A stretch of DNA of 22,168 nt from an uncultured Bacilli bacterium (GCA_944364005.1 CALVVW010000021.1:1-22168), one strand, 5' to 3'. Positions 14,471-21,640 are shown, counted from the stretch's first letter. Program-made: numbers and translations. Notes: generated by a model from the sequence alone, not told the origin.

Positions 14471-15148
14471 ATGGAACAAAAGCAAAAATTAGAACCGAAA
14501 AGTATTTATGACTACACTAAAATATTAGAAGAGATTCCTGATTATGACGAGGTAAGAGGAATATTTCTAGCTTGTCAAATACCCGAATGGGAAATAGTAA
14601 AAGAAGAAGTAACTAATGAGGTAATAGCAACCGGTCTATATCAATTTCAAACAACTAGTGATAAAAAAGCAATGTTACAGTTTGCACTTGCTGGAGCGAA
14701 AAGGAATCACGAAATTTATAAAAAGGCCTTAGAAATATGTAAAAGATCAGGACTGGACTGTTGTAGGATGGTAGAATATATTGGAAATTATCCAACTAGT
14801 TATCCTACACCAGAAGAAAGCGAAAAAAATAAAGAAATAGAAAAGCTATTAGAAAAATATGATATCATGCCATCTTATTATGCTTATAGTGATAAAGATT
14901 TATTACAAATTACTGGAGATGATATCAATCGTATTGATGATACTATGACTCGTAGTTTAAATGCAGCAAAAAAACTCTTAGATTTATCTCATATTCCAGC
15001 AACATATTTTACTTTAAACAAGGAAGAAGAGTATCTAAATTTAGTAGCAGAAGAAGTATCTTTTCCAGAATCAGTATATCAAAAAGATGGAAAATCTTAT
15101 CGAAAAAATAGAAAAATGTATCTAAAAAAACAAGGTTTATTATCATAA
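14471..15148 (+). CDS. Hypothetical protein, second of a tandem paralogous pair
   Basis: This 225-aa protein is the homolog of the preceding one. The matching blocks are YDEVRGIFLACQIP near the N-terminus, LEICKRSGLDCCRMVEYIGNYP, GDDINRI, HIPATYF, AEEVSFPESVYQKDGKSY and RKMYL. A GGAGG ribosome binding site (14459-14463) precedes the ATG by 7 nt. No TM segment or signal peptide is visible, and I know no named family. The moderate identity between the two copies suggests an old duplication with both kept. It is the last gene before the next strong promoter at 15197; no clear terminator follows it. Confidence 0.8.
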   Translation: MEQKQKLEPKSIYDYTKILEEIPDYDEVRGIFLACQIPEWEIVKEEVTNEVIATGLYQFQTTSDKKAMLQFALAGAKRNHEIYKKALEICKRSGLDCCRMVEYIGNYPTSYPTPEESEKNKEIEKLLEKYDIMPSYYAYSDKDLLQITGDDINRIDDTMTRSLNAAKKLLDLSHIPATYFTLNKEEEYLNLVAEEVSFPESVYQKDGKSYRKNRKMYLKKQGLLS

Positions 15149-15196
15149 ATAACTAGTATTTTACTAAAGATAACAAGCAAAATGCGAACATATGTC

Positions 15197-15225
15197 TTGA
15201 CAAACAAAGAAAAATAAGGTATTGT
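15197..15225 (+). promoter_or_regulatory. Promoter of the leader peptide / GNAT-M20 operon
   Basis: A perfect TTGACA (15197-15202), 17-nt spacer and TATTGT (15220-15225). The transcript would start near 15232 and enter the leader gene after about 23 nt. The region from 15149 to here holds nothing else I can name. Confidence 0.7.
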
Positions 15226-15254
15226 ATAGGCAATCAAGGAAAGGAACGAATATT

Positions 15255-15317
15255 ATGATGAATAGAATTATGAGACATCATCATCATAAAATTATGCGCT
15301 TGCTAATACGACATTAA
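15255..15317 (+). CDS. 20-aa His/Arg-rich leader peptide
   Basis: The ORF begins with two Met codons and ends with TAA. AAGGAA (15241-15246) sits 8 nt before the first ATG. The product contains four consecutive His (CAT x4, 15276-15287), a final His before the stop, four Arg (AGA, AGA, CGC, CGA) and one Lys, so about half of its residues are basic. It is followed directly by a hairpin and an intrinsic terminator before the next gene. This is the layout of an attenuation leader peptide, as in the E. coli his operon, where stalling on His codons changes RNA folding. It could instead respond to an antibiotic that stalls ribosomes. The peptide itself probably has no other role. Confidence 0.7.
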   Translation: MMNRIMRHHHHKIMRLLIRH

Positions 15318-15323
15318 ATATGT

Positions 15324-15416
15324 GGTATCGACAAGTGCTATTTGTGATGCTTGTGTCGATACCTATTCTAAATAAATATAAAGTAAAGGTTATAGGCACA
15401 AGGTCTATAACTTTTT
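15324..15416 (+). promoter_or_regulatory. Attenuator: hairpin, competing pairing and terminator
   Basis: Hairpin 1 pairs GGTATCGAC (15324-15332) with GTCGATACC (15355-15363), nine perfect pairs, plus an inner AAG/CTT. The terminator (15385-15416) follows. The 3' arm of hairpin 1 (CTTGTGTC, 15350-15357) can instead pair with GGCACAAG (15395-15402), eight pairs including one G-T, which would break the terminator. A ribosome stalled on the last codons (ATA CGA CAT, 15306-15314) would reach over the start of hairpin 1, only 10 nt away, and favour this alternative. The two loops could also kiss through TTGTG (15342-15346) and CACAA. These are pairings found by eye. Confidence 0.6.
15385..15416 (+). 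terminator. Leader intrinsic terminator (attenuator)
   Basis: GTTATAG (15389-15395), loop GCACAAGGT, CTATAAC (15405-15411), extended by AAAG/TTTT and followed by TTTTT. It stands 25 nt before the GNAT gene, so it must be read through for expression. Confidence 0.85.
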
Positions 15417-15440
15417 AAATTTAAGAAAGAGGAGAGAAAA

Positions 15441-16250
15441 ATGAATAAAGTTAATTTTAAAAATTTATATAGTTCATGGTTAAAAGACCAGGTAAAAAAT
15501 AATTGTCAAATAAAACTAGGACAAAAAGAAATGACAGGAACAATTGCAGAATGTTATCAAGAAGTATTTAGTGGAGAACCATTTTATGAGAACTGGACAA
15601 AAGAGAGTGCTGAAGCGGTAATAGAGGACTATCTTAAGACTGGTACTACAATCCGTGTAGCAGAAATAGATGAAAAAGCAGTTGGCTTTTTAGTCGCAAC
15701 AGATGTTATACCAGAAGATCAAAAACCTTACATTCCTTATAACCAAGAAGAGATAAGATTTATTGAAGAAATAGGAGTATCAAGCAAGTCTCGTGGCAAT
15801 AATATTGCTAGTGAATTAGTAAGAGGAGATATTATCAGCTCTTTAGAAAGAGATAAAAACTATATTGGTTATCGTACAAATGCAATGAGATGGTTAATAA
15901 AAAGGCCAGAGGAATCATTTGAAACTGCAATAGAAAGAACACAAAAAGAAGATGCGACAAAAAGAATTGAGGGAGAACCTATTATCATTCCAACCTTATC
16001 AGAGGAAGAAAAACAAGAATTTATTAATCAATATATTGAATTATTAGAGAAAAGACCAGACTTAGATGTATCTGATTCTTCAAAATTATTTAGAGGAATA
16101 GGGTTTAATGTAGAATTTTGTAAAATAGGCAATAATTATACTTGGCAAAAAGATCCAACAGGTGAAAATAATGATAGAATATTTCCAGTATTAAATTTAA
16201 AGAAAGCAGGCTATAGTAAAACTTACTATAACAAGAAAGGACAAAGATAA
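15441..16250 (+). CDS. GNAT-family N-acetyltransferase
   Basis: This is a 269-aa protein with a GNAT core at about residues 35-150. The acetyl-CoA binding motif A is EEIGVSSKSRGNNIASELVRG (109-129), in which R-G-x-x-I-A matches the usual Q/R-x-x-G-x-A loop. The preceding strand AEIDEKAVGFLVATDV (74-89) is also typical. The region after about residue 150 is extra and unassigned; its WQKDPTGENNDRIFPVLNLKK end could cap the active site. The acceptor is unknown. AAAGAGGAGAG upstream is a strong ribosome binding site. The gene is expressed only if the leader terminator is passed, and its stop overlaps the ATG of an M20 hydrolase by one base, so acetylation and hydrolysis of the same type of substrate is a reasonable guess. 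Confidence 0.85.
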   Translation: MNKVNFKNLYSSWLKDQVKNNCQIKLGQKEMTGTIAECYQEVFSGEPFYENWTKESAEAVIEDYLKTGTTIRVAEIDEKAVGFLVATDVIPEDQKPYIPYNQEEIRFIEEIGVSSKSRGNNIASELVRGDIISSLERDKNYIGYRTNAMRWLIKRPEESFETAIERTQKEDATKRIEGEPIIIPTLSEEEKQEFINQYIELLEKRPDLDVSDSSKLFRGIGFNVEFCKIGNNYTWQKDPTGENNDRIFPVLNLKKAGYSKTYYNKKGQR

Positions 16251-17293
16251 TGACTAATATTTTAAAAGACTTAGTAGAAACGAATACAATCGCAGACAAA
16301 GAAAACCAAAAGATAAGAGGCTATATTAAAGGATTACTGAAAGATAAGGGTTTTGAATTTACGGAACTTGGTCAAAGAAACGAAAAAGTGTTAATTGCTA
16401 AAAGGGGAAATCCTACGATAGCATTCTGTTGCCATACCGATACAGTAGATAAATCAACACTATGGACTAAAAATCCTATGCAATTAACAGAAGATGATAC
16501 TTATTACTACGGGTTAGGAGTATCCGATATGAAAGGTGGAACTGCAGCCTTATTAGAAGTAGTAATGAATTTAGATAAAAATATTCCATGTATGATTTGT
16601 TTTACTTACGATGAAGAAACTAATTTTAAAGGAGTAAGCCAATTAGTAGAAAGTAAGCAAGCTTTACCAGATACTTTATTATTCCCAGAACCAACGGATT
16701 TGGTGCCAGTCATTGCTAATAAAGGATGTTTGGAATTTAAAGTACAATTTGAAGGAAAAAGTGCCCATTCATCTACTCCGGAACTTGGTGCGAATGCCTT
16801 ATATAAAGCCATGGACTTTATTCAAGAAGTAAGAACATTTGCCAAGACCATCCAAGAAGAAAAACTAACGTTATATGAGGTACCATATACCACGTTTAAT
16901 TTATCTAAAATTAAAGGAGGAGAAGAAATTAATAAAGTGCCTGATGCTTGTGAGATTACCTTCGATTTTAGAACAATAAAAAAAGAGCATAATGATAAGA
17001 TAGTGGAATTTATAAACCAATTAGCAAAGAAATACAGCGCAAAAGTAGAAATACTAAATAATCTAAATGCTGCTGTTACTACAAATGCTAACTTAATAGA
17101 AAAATTAGAAGAAATGACGAATCAGAAATCTACTGGCCTAAATTATGTAACAGAAGCATCTTTCTTCCCAGAAAAAGATATCATTATTTTAGGACCAGGT
17201 CCCGTCACAGCACATCAAAAAGATGAAAAAATTAGTAAAGAAAGTTTTAAAAAATGTCAAGAATTATACATGACAATACTACAATCGATGTAA
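16250..17293 (+). CDS. M20-family metallohydrolase (ArgE/DapE-type)
   Basis: This 347-aa member of the M20 family covers acetylornithine deacetylase, succinyl-diaminopimelate desuccinylase and related dipeptidases. Zinc and catalytic residues are in place: His62 and Asp64 in CHTDTV, bridging Asp93 in GVSDMKGG, general base Glu122 and Glu123 in YDEETN, Glu147 in FPEPTD, and C-terminal His322. The insert domain has GKSAHSSTPELGANA (169-183), with His173 expected to contribute to the partner active site in a dimer. The start overlaps the GNAT stop (TAATG), so translation is coupled. No other arginine or lysine biosynthesis gene is nearby, so calling it argE or dapE would be unsafe. Confidence 0.9.
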   Translation: MTNILKDLVETNTIADKENQKIRGYIKGLLKDKGFEFTELGQRNEKVLIAKRGNPTIAFCCHTDTVDKSTLWTKNPMQLTEDDTYYYGLGVSDMKGGTAALLEVVMNLDKNIPCMICFTYDEETNFKGVSQLVESKQALPDTLLFPEPTDLVPVIANKGCLEFKVQFEGKSAHSSTPELGANALYKAMDFIQEVRTFAKTIQEEKLTLYEVPYTTFNLSKIKGGEEINKVPDACEITFDFRTIKKEHNDKIVEFINQLAKKYSAKVEILNNLNAAVTTNANLIEKLEEMTNQKSTGLNYVTEASFFPEKDIIILGPGPVTAHQKDEKISKESFKKCQELYMTILQSM

Positions 17294-17413
17294 CCAGTAG
17301 TATGGATATTAACTAACAAAACTAATGTTTCTCCGTACAATTCAGTTGTTGCTATATTTAGGGAGAAAACCAAAAAGAAAAAAGCAAATAACAAAGACAA
17401 TTCCTAATATTTC

Positions 17414-17422
17414 TGCTATAAT
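17414..17422 (+). promoter_or_regulatory. Extended -10 promoter of the O-acetyltransferase gene
   Basis: TG-C-TATAAT is a perfect extended -10, about 22 nt before the start codon. AAGACA near 17395 is a weak -35. The gap from 17294 also holds a loose TTTCTCC/GGAGAAA dyad (17328-17368) with a 27-nt loop, not a convincing terminator. Confidence 0.7.
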
Positions 17423-17444
17423 AAAAGAAGATAGGAGAGATGAT

Positions 17445-17981
17445 ATGGAAAATGATGAATATTATAATTTAGCTGATGATGTAGAAATGCAAAAGAAACA
17501 TTTATATGCTCAGAGATTGTGTCATGAACACAATTTGCTAGATCCTAAAGAATTTGAAAAAAGACAGGAAATCATAAGAAAATTATTTGCAGATATTGGT
17601 GAAAATTTTACCATCGAGCAACCATTTCATTGTGACTACGGGTATTTCATAACCATAGGAAAGAACTTTTATGCAAACTACAATCTAACTATACTAGATA
17701 CCGCAAAAGTAACGATAGGAGATAATGTCTTTTTAGGACCTAATGTCAATCTTTATCCAGCAACCCATCCTTTAGATGTAGAAAGACGAAATAAAAATCT
17801 CGAAAAAGGTGTACCAGTTACCATAGGAGATAATGTCTGGATAGGTGGTAATACCACTATTCTTCCCGGAGTAAGTATCGGAAACAATACTGTAATAGGA
17901 GCAGGTAGTGTCGTAACTAAAAATATTCCATCTAATGTTTTAGCAGTAGGAAATCCTTGTAAAGTGATAAAAAACTTATAA
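17445..17981 (+). CDS. Maltose/galactoside-type O-acetyltransferase
   Basis: This 178-aa protein is of the LacA/Maa/NodL group of left-handed beta-helix acetyltransferases, which pass acetyl from acetyl-CoA to a sugar hydroxyl. The N-terminal helical part (about 10-50) is typical. The hexapeptide repeats follow (about 55-175), with FHCDYGYFITIGKNFYANYN, catalytic His108 in ATHPLD, and VTIGDNVWIGGNTTILPGVSIG near the C-terminal turns. The start is ATG 17445, with AGGAGAG at 17433 and the promoter just upstream. The frame is open back to 17325, but that stretch is basic and non-family-like and lies before the promoter. The sugar acceptor cannot be told. Confidence 0.9.
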   Translation: MENDEYYNLADDVEMQKKHLYAQRLCHEHNLLDPKEFEKRQEIIRKLFADIGENFTIEQPFHCDYGYFITIGKNFYANYNLTILDTAKVTIGDNVFLGPNVNLYPATHPLDVERRNKNLEKGVPVTIGDNVWIGGNTTILPGVSIGNNTVIGAGSVVTKNIPSNVLAVGNPCKVIKNL

Positions 17982-17986
17982 AATAC

Positions 17987-18014
17987 TTGCAAAATGAAAA
18001 AAAATAAGTATAAT
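17987..18014 (+). promoter_or_regulatory. Promoter of the Thr/Asn-rich membrane protein gene
   Basis: TTGCAA (17987-17992), 16-nt spacer, TATAAT (18009-18014). The -35 starts only 6 nt after the preceding stop codon. Confidence 0.75.
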
Positions 18015-18039
18015 AGAGTAGTAAAAAAGAGGTGGAAGT

Positions 18040-18417
18040 ATGAGAAATTATATTCGTTATATTATTTTATTAGTATTAATTATTGCTGGAGGGTTATTAG
18101 TTATTTCAGTTATTAATAAATTTAGTGAACCTGATGTTTCTAAAGTAGATAATGGGGCAAAAACTGAGGAAACCACTACTAAAGATACTAAACCAACTTT
18201 AGATGTAGATACTAATAATACTACTACAACTAATAATGAAGAAAATACAGATACTTCTGACTCAACATCTGATTCTAATAGTACTACAACTAATGATGCG
18301 ATAGAAAATGTAACGGTACCAAATACTGCAACTGGTGATAAAACAGAAGGATCTACAGAAAATATTCCAACATATTCTCAATATAAGGGAAATATAATTA
18401 TTGCAGAAGAAGAATAA
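18040..18417 (+). CDS. Membrane-anchored Thr/Asn/Asp-rich extracellular protein
   Basis: This 125-aa protein has a basic N-terminus (MRNYIRY), one TM helix (about 8-25) that could also serve as an uncleaved signal anchor, and then about 90 residues of low-complexity Thr, Asn, Asp, Ser and Glu. The C-terminus is slightly ordered (IPTYSQYKGNIIIAEEE). No LPXTG motif or lipobox is seen. The DNA contains two near-copies of TACTACAACTAAT-x-ATG (about 18222 and 18282), so the linker grew at least partly by repetition. Its own promoter and AAGAGGTGGA ribosome binding site support expression. Likely role: a surface-exposed flexible stalk, but the head would have to be the short C-terminal segment. Function unknown. 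Confidence 0.7.
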   Translation: MRNYIRYIILLVLIIAGGLLVISVINKFSEPDVSKVDNGAKTEETTTKDTKPTLDVDTNNTTTTNNEENTDTSDSTSDSNSTTTNDAIENVTVPNTATGDKTEGSTENIPTYSQYKGNIIIAEEE

Positions 18418-18441
18418 AAGTCATGAAATGTCATGACTTTT
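18416..18441. terminator. Bidirectional terminator between convergent genes
   Basis: AAAAGTCATGA-AATG-TCATGACTTTT is a perfect 11-bp stem with T-runs on both strands. It includes the stop codon of the gene on the left (taa 18415-18417) and the stop of the - strand gene on the right (18421-18423). Confidence 0.9.
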
Positions 18442-19020
18442 ATTTATGTTTTGTTCTATGTATGTTTCTGCTTCTGGTTTTATTTGTAATTGATTTATTA
18501 AATTGCTGTTTTTTTCTATTATGACGCGATAAGTAATATTTTCAAAATATTTTTTTTCTAGAATTTGATCTTTGGCAATTATATGGTCTATTTCTTTTTC
18601 TTTAGTATAAGGAAAAGTAATCGTACCAATAATTGCAGGGATTAGTTTTCTTCTTTCTGTTTGGTCTATAGCTTGTTTTACAGATTTTGTGTAAGCACGT
18701 ACTAGTCCGCCAGCTCCTAATTTTATTCCACCAAAATAGCGAATTACGATAGCTATCACATTTGTTATGTTTTCTTTTTCTAATACATTTAAAATTGGAA
18801 TACCTGCTGTACCAGCTGGTTCTCCATCATCACTTGATTTTTGAATATTTTTTTCAATTTTATATGCATAGCAATAATGTGTTGCTTTTGGATATGTACT
18901 TTTTACTTCTTTTAAAATACTTTCAATTTCATCTTTTGTTTTTATTTTTATTAGTAGTGTAATGAATCTTGAATTTTTAATGATTAACTCATTTTTTATA
19001 TTCTTATTAATAGTATACAT
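18421..19020 (-). CDS. yigZ: YigZ/IMPACT-family protein (UPF0029)
   Basis: This 199-aa protein has the signature blocks SSDDGEPAGTAGIPIL (62-77) and RYFGGIKLGAGGLVRAY (94-110), which define the YigZ/IMPACT N-terminal domain. The second, smaller domain (about 135-199) has a ferredoxin-like pattern, as in YigZ. The eukaryotic relative IMPACT regulates the GCN2 pathway through ribosome-associated GCN1; the bacterial role is not settled and may concern translation or nucleic-acid binding. The gene is the only clear - strand gene in the window, with GGTGAAG 4 nt before the ATG and a TATAAT upstream. It ends in the shared bidirectional terminator. Confidence 0.93.
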   Translation of the reverse strand: MYTINKNIKNELIIKNSRFITLLIKIKTKDEIESILKEVKSTYPKATHYCYAYKIEKNIQKSSDDGEPAGTAGIPILNVLEKENITNVIAIVIRYFGGIKLGAGGLVRAYTKSVKQAIDQTERRKLIPAIIGTITFPYTKEKEIDHIIAKDQILEKKYFENITYRVIIEKNSNLINQLQIKPEAETYIEQNINKSHDIS

Positions 19021-19037
19021 TTGTCTTCACCAATCAT

Positions 19038-19043
19038 ATTATA
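19038..19043 (-). promoter_or_regulatory. -10 element of yigZ
   Basis: TATAAT on the - strand, 18 nt before the start codon, within GATATAATATG. The -35 position (19061-19066) reads TTTAAG. It is divergent from the promoter at 19121. Confidence 0.6.
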
Positions 19044-19120
19044 TCATGTATTATGGTGGACTTAAAGATTTACAGTATTATGCATTTCGTTATTTTTTCT
19101 TATTTAAATTTTTTTTATTG

Positions 19121-19129
19121 TGATATAAT
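19121..19129 (+). promoter_or_regulatory. Extended -10 promoter of the AI-2E transporter gene
   Basis: TG-A-TATAAT, with a very T-rich stretch upstream and no good -35. The AGGAGAGGA ribosome binding site follows about 25-30 nt later. Confidence 0.65.
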
Positions 19130-19167
19130 AAATTTATAAGAGTACGTAGTGTATAGGAGAGGATTAT

Positions 19168-20343
19168 ATGTTTAAGAGAAAAAAAGATCAGGAAATCGAT
19201 ATTAGTAGTTTAAATGTTATTTTAAGTACTGGAAAAAAATTAATAAATATTGGTTATATTATGGCTATTATTGCATTGATTTTATTAGGAACGTATCTTG
19301 TTAAAGAATGGCATGCACTACGATTTCTTGGTGATTTTTTAATTGTTATTTCGCCAATATTTATTGGTTTAATTATTGCATGGCTTTTAGATCCGGTAGT
19401 GAAATGGCTCCAGGGAAAGAAAATTCCTAGAATTGGTGCTTGCGTTATTGTTTATTTGCTATTTTTAGCACTTTTATTTTTAATTTTAGCACTATTAGTT
19501 CCTGCCATGGGAAGTCAAATTAAAGATTTTGTTAGCGGTCTTCCAGATTTAATCCATGATTTCCAACATTATGTTAGTGATTTTACTAAAAATTTGAATC
19601 ATACTTTTGATTATGATTTTTCAAGCGTTAAAAATTCTATTTATCAAGCTATTGAAGAATTTGGAATTAACTTATCTACAAAATTGCCAAATATGGCTAT
19701 TGGAATTGTTTCTTCTGTCATTAGTGGAGGAGTATCTTTCTTTTTAGGACTTATGATTGGTTTTTATATGTTGTTTGATTTTGATAAATTAAATCGTACT
19801 TTTATTTCTTGGCTTCCAAGGCGCTGGCGTAAGGGTGCTAGTGAGTTGTGTGTTAGATTAAATGAATCTTTAAGAAGTTATGTACAGGGCTTGTTACTAG
19901 TTATGACTTTAGTATTTATTACACAAGGTATTGGACTTACTATTAGTGGTATTAAAGCACCGTTAGTTTTTGCTTTCTTTTGTGCTTTAACTGATATTAT
20001 TCCTTATTTTGGACCTTATATTGGTGCGATACCTATTGTTTTAGTAGGATTTACTATGGATCCTATTGTTGGTATTTGTTGTGTTATTTCTATTATTGTA
20101 GTGCAGCTTCTAGAAAATAATTTCTATCAGCCGTTAATTATGGGCCATACTATGAAACTACATCCTGTAACAATTATGCTAGGGCTCTTGATTTTCCAAC
20201 ATTTCTTTGGTATTATAGGTATGATTGTTGCAACACCTGTGATTGCTGCTGCCAAAATAATTCTTACATTTATTAATGAGAAAATGGATGTTATTGGAAA
20301 AGTTACGGGTGATAATGAATATAAAGCGTTGACTGAAGATTAG
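19168..20343 (+). CDS. AI-2E-family (PerM/YdiK/YtvI type) membrane transporter
   Basis: This 391-aa protein has about eight TM helices: near 28-45, 52-75, 90-112, 176-203, 243-260, 264-278, 285-312 and 335-368, with a soluble loop at about 115-170. The family motifs DIIPYFGPYIGAIP (276-289) and LHPVTIMLGL (331-340) are clear. Members are proposed exporters of signal molecules (AI-2) or ion antiporters; the substrate here is unknown. TAGGAGAGGA precedes the ATG. The gene is followed by the alanine T-box with no terminator of its own, so read-through into the T-box is possible. Ile is mostly ATT here, unlike the ATA-rich genes to the left. Confidence 0.9.
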   Translation: MFKRKKDQEIDISSLNVILSTGKKLINIGYIMAIIALILLGTYLVKEWHALRFLGDFLIVISPIFIGLIIAWLLDPVVKWLQGKKIPRIGACVIVYLLFLALLFLILALLVPAMGSQIKDFVSGLPDLIHDFQHYVSDFTKNLNHTFDYDFSSVKNSIYQAIEEFGINLSTKLPNMAIGIVSSVISGGVSFFLGLMIGFYMLFDFDKLNRTFISWLPRRWRKGASELCVRLNESLRSYVQGLLLVMTLVFITQGIGLTISGIKAPLVFAFFCALTDIIPYFGPYIGAIPIVLVGFTMDPIVGICCVISIIVVQLLENNFYQPLIMGHTMKLHPVTIMLGLLIFQHFFGIIGMIVATPVIAAAKIILTFINEKMDVIGKVTGDNEYKALTED

Positions 20344-20361
20344 TATTAAAGAAATTAGAAT

Positions 20362-20502
20362 AGTCAGAGAATTCGTGGTTGGTGAAAACGATGTATTCTA
20401 CTTTAAGAAGCTACTTTGGGAGCTTTATCGGCCAAGCCGTTATGTTAATTAAGACCAGACTAGGATGGTACCGGGCAAATGTTCTCCTAGTCAGGTCTTT
20501 TG
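20362..20502 (+). promoter_or_regulatory. Alanine T-box riboswitch
   Basis: The conserved T-box stretch AGGATGGTACCGGG (20462-20475) contains TGGT-ACC, which would pair with the 3' ACCA end of uncharged tRNA. The AGAGA motif (20366-20370) and the distal stem AGAAT-TCGT/ACGA-ATTCT (20368-20399) form a short Stem I. The specifier is probably GCT (20410-20412, in GAA-GCT-AC), an Ala codon, which agrees with alaS three genes downstream. A small CGGC/GCCG hairpin (20429-20439) fits Stem III. There is no room for the long Stem I-IIA/B form. AAGCT/AGCTT around the specifier could also pair with itself. No convincing promoter was found in front; TTGACT at 20329 is the best -35. Confidence 0.85.
20451..20502 (+). 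terminator. T-box terminator
   Basis: AAGACC-A-GACTAGGA (20451-20465) pairs with TCCTAGTC-A-GGTCTT (20485-20499), 14 pairs with one A-A mismatch, followed by T-rich sequence. The T-box bulge lies in its loop, so uncharged tRNA-Ala would favour the antiterminator. Confidence 0.9.
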
Positions 20503-20521
20503 TTTGTTTTAAGGAGGATTT

Positions 20522-21076
20522 ATGAAAATTTATTTGTTAGCTGGTAAAGCAGGGAGCGGTAAGGATATGATGGGTAGATATATGAAAACGCAATATGATT
20601 ATGCAGGGTATAATACATGTATTTTGCATATTACAACGCCTCTTTATGAATATGCAAGAAATTATTTTAGTTGGGATGGCAACATGGCAGAAAAGCCTCG
20701 GGAGTTTTTGCAAGAAATGGGTATTGAAATTATACAAAAACAATTGGGAAAAAAGTTTTTTTTAATCAATCGTTTATGTGAAGATATTGATATTTTAAAA
20801 AATTTTTTTGATATATTTATTATTACTGACGGTAGACTATTATTTGAATTTGAGGAGTTGAAAAAGAGGTTTCCTAATATAAAAATAATTCATATTATTC
20901 GTGAAAATTACGATAATAAACTTACAGAAGAGGAAAAAAAACATGTGACAGAAATAGAAATGGATGATTATCCAGATTATGATTATGTAGTAAGAAATAC
21001 ATCTAAAGAAAGATTGTATTTAGAAGCTGATCGTATTATGAAAGCAGAAGAAAATGAGGAAGGTGAAGTTTTATGA
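20522..21076 (+). CDS. P-loop NTPase, nucleotide-kinase-like
   Basis: This 184-aa protein has a Walker A motif GKAGSGKD (8-15) immediately after the first strand, the layout of nucleoside monophosphate kinases and related small-molecule kinases. DIFIITDGRLLFEFEEL (about 97-113) is the probable Walker B strand, and RENYDNKLTEEEKKH (128-142) may form the lid. It resembles deoxynucleotide monophosphate kinases and dephospho-CoA kinases in size, but I cannot fix the substrate. AAGGAGG precedes the ATG. It is the first gene after the alanine T-box and overlaps the next by ATGA, so its level should follow tRNA-Ala charging. Confidence 0.8.
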   Translation: MKIYLLAGKAGSGKDMMGRYMKTQYDYAGYNTCILHITTPLYEYARNYFSWDGNMAEKPREFLQEMGIEIIQKQLGKKFFLINRLCEDIDILKNFFDIFIITDGRLLFEFEELKKRFPNIKIIHIIRENYDNKLTEEEKKHVTEIEMDDYPDYDYVVRNTSKERLYLEADRIMKAEENEEGEVL

Positions 21077-21639
21077 ATAAATTAGTTGCTGTTGTTGGAA
21101 TGTGTGGTAGTGGTAAAAGTATTGCTACTGAATATTTAGAAAGTCAAGGTTGGACAAAGTTATATTTTGGTGGTATTACTTATAAATTAATGGCAGAAGC
21201 TGGAATTGAGAGAACGCCAGATGGAAAAAGCGAAAAAGAGTTTCGGGAAAAATTAAGACAAGATCATGGCCCTGAGTGTTATGCAAAGTTTTTAGAGCCA
21301 GATATTAAAGAAGCCTTAAAGGCAGGTAATGTAGTTTTAGATGGATTATATTCTTGGTATGAATATAAATATTTAATCGAAAGATTTCCGGAGTTAAAAC
21401 TTGTTTGTGTTGTTGTTGATAAGAAGTTACGTTATGATAGGATTGCTAATAGAGTTGATCGTCCTTGGACTCGAGAAGATGCTATTTACCGAGATATTTC
21501 GGAGATTGAAAATCTCGCCAAAGGTGGACCTATTGCCTATAGTGATTATTTCTTATTTAATAATGGTAGTATGGATGACTATTATAAGAGATTAAAAGAA
21601 ATTCTAGAAGATATTAATAAGCATGAAGGAGAGAAGTAA
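21073..21639 (+). CDS. Dephospho-CoA-kinase-like P-loop kinase
   Basis: This 188-aa protein has Walker A GMCGSGKS (9-16), then [43 protein letters not shown] as the second strand, and [26 protein letters not shown] with the basic lid-type residues. The fold matches CoaE/adenylate-kinase-like kinases; the ordinary CoaE sequence is not fully matched, so it may be a paralog with a different substrate. Its start overlaps the previous stop (ATGA). Its stop is 1 nt before the alaS start, so it is translationally coupled to both neighbours under the T-box. Confidence 0.8.
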   Translation: MNKLVAVVGMCGSGKSIATEYLESQGWTKLYFGGITYKLMAEAGIERTPDGKSEKEFREKLRQDHGPECYAKFLEPDIKEALKAGNVVLDGLYSWYEYKYLIERFPELKLVCVVVDKKLRYDRIANRVDRPWTREDAIYRDISEIENLAKGGPIAYSDYFLFNNGSMDDYYKRLKEILEDINKHEGEK

Positions 21640-21640
21640 T

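Noticed and set aside
15149..15440. T-box in front of the GNAT gene
   Set aside because: There is no TGGN-ACC T-box motif and no Stem I pattern; a leader peptide with attenuator explains the layout better.
17325..17444. N-terminal extension of the O-acetyltransferase
   Set aside because: The frame is open, but the stretch is basic and non-family-like, lies before an extended -10 promoter, and ATG 17445 has a proper ribosome binding site.
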